A DNA stretch of 21,866 nt, from positions 4,409 through 26,274 of the forward strand of contig DIWN01000088.1 in NCBI GenBank assembly GCA_002423495.1, given 5' to 3'. Below, one piece after another: positions 21,478 to 21,866 of the stretch. Positions within the stretch are counted from its first letter, which is position 1. Every line of letters begins with the position of its first letter. Source of the DNA: Anaerolineaceae bacterium UBA6105 (GTDB taxonomy: Bacteria; Chloroflexota; Anaerolineae; Anaerolineales; Anaerolineaceae). The notes under the pieces are model-generated. The model saw only the letters and a program-made list of their open reading frames with translations. It did not search any database and was not told the DNA's origin. A program made the position numbers and the translations under genes.

Positions 21478-21866
21478 ATGTCCGGTCCGAGAGAAATTCA
21501 TGCCCCAACAGGCACCCAACTCACATGCAAAAACTGGTTGATCGAAGCGGCTTACCGCATGATCCAGAACAACCTCGATCCAGCAGTTGCCGAAGACCCG
21601 GATCACCTGGTGGTCTATGGTGGTCGTGGGCAGGCTGCCCGCTCCTGGGAAGCATTTGATGCCATCCTGGCTTCGCTGCGGGATCTTGAAGAAGACGAAA
21701 CCCTGCTGGTGCAATCAGGCAAGCCCGTGGGCATCTTCCGTACGCACACAGACGCGCCCAGGGTTCTCATCGCCAACTCGAACCTGGTGCCTCACTGGGC
21801 AACCCAGGAACACTTTGACGAACTGGCTGCCAAGGGCTTGATCATGTACGGTCAGATGACCGCCGG
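21478..21866 (+). CDS. hutU: Urocanate hydratase, N-terminal part (runs off the window)
   Basis: The first 129 codons of urocanate hydratase, which converts urocanate to imidazolonepropionate with NAD+ as cofactor, the second step of histidine degradation. Recognised from the strongly conserved N-terminus: MIQNNLDPAVAEDPDHLVVYGG, the GRGQAARSW stretch, TLLVQSGKPVGIFRTH, APRVLIANSNLVPHWA and the terminal IMYGQMTAG. The full protein is about 550 residues, so roughly three quarters is missing. AGGAGG sits eight bases before the ATG. Neighbours upstream are not hut genes; others may follow beyond the window. Confidence 0.96.
   Translation, partial: MSGPREIHAPTGTQLTCKNWLIEAAYRMIQNNLDPAVAEDPDHLVVYGGRGQAARSWEAFDAILASLRDLEEDETLLVQSGKPVGIFRTHTDAPRVLIANSNLVPHWATQEHFDELAAKGLIMYGQMTA

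Overview
The window looks like a chromosomal stretch of an uncultivated member of the Chloroflexota, most likely Anaerolineae-like. This is an inference from gene content and style: PdxS/PdxT-type vitamin B6 synthesis, secreted and lipoprotein enzymes with mixed domain architecture, several zinc-ribbon membrane proteins, GC-rich coding regions separated by long repeat-laden spacers, and a secreted nuclease ending in a hydrophobic LPLISR tail. No rRNA, phage gene, intact transposase or CRISPR array was seen.

Layout. 1-2544 (+): a SAM methyltransferase with a C-terminal Trm112-like zinc ribbon, overlapped by a LysM/M23-like lipoprotein gene. 2560-6173 (-): a compact pdxS-pdxT-GNAT-like-methyltransferase cluster, preceded by a DJ-1/PfpI gene. 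6174-6704: gene-free and full of inverted repeats. 6705-9211 (-): an ABC-2 exporter operon (ATPase, permease, and a secreted-type Ig/TM/zinc-ribbon protein). 9212-9690: a spacer with a possible IS-end remnant and the terminator of the next gene. 9691-13011 (-): a large secreted nuclease of the ExeM/NucH type. 13012-13704: a spacer with palindromic repeats and the promoter/operator of the next operon. 13705-16052 (+): an ArsR-like regulator translationally coupled to an MFS exporter. 16125-16673 (+): a NUDIX hydrolase. 16756-16838: a decayed 3' end of a second copy of the MFS gene. 16897-17114 (+): tRNA-Asn(GTT) and tRNA-Lys(CTT), followed by a broken duplicate of the tRNA-Lys 3' end. 17211-17670: clustered palindromic repeats. 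17891-19667 (+): methyltransferase, flavodoxin and VOC/glyoxalase genes. 19929-21352 (+): two zinc-ribbon proteins of unknown function. 21478 to the end (+): the start of hutU (urocanate hydratase).

How the genes work together. PdxS and PdxT form the PLP synthase complex. The ATPase and permease form an exporter, and the third gene of that operon is probably an accessory. The regulator and MFS gene form a self-contained efflux cassette with a candidate operator over its own transcription start. The most notable non-coding signals are a 66-bp palindromic element present three times at exactly the same length, the MFS 3'-end remnant separated from its parent by a NUDIX gene, and the interrupted duplicate of the tRNA-Lys 3' end. 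No clear new multi-gene system is visible. The best candidates for undescribed biology are the repeat elements and the zinc-ribbon protein pair.
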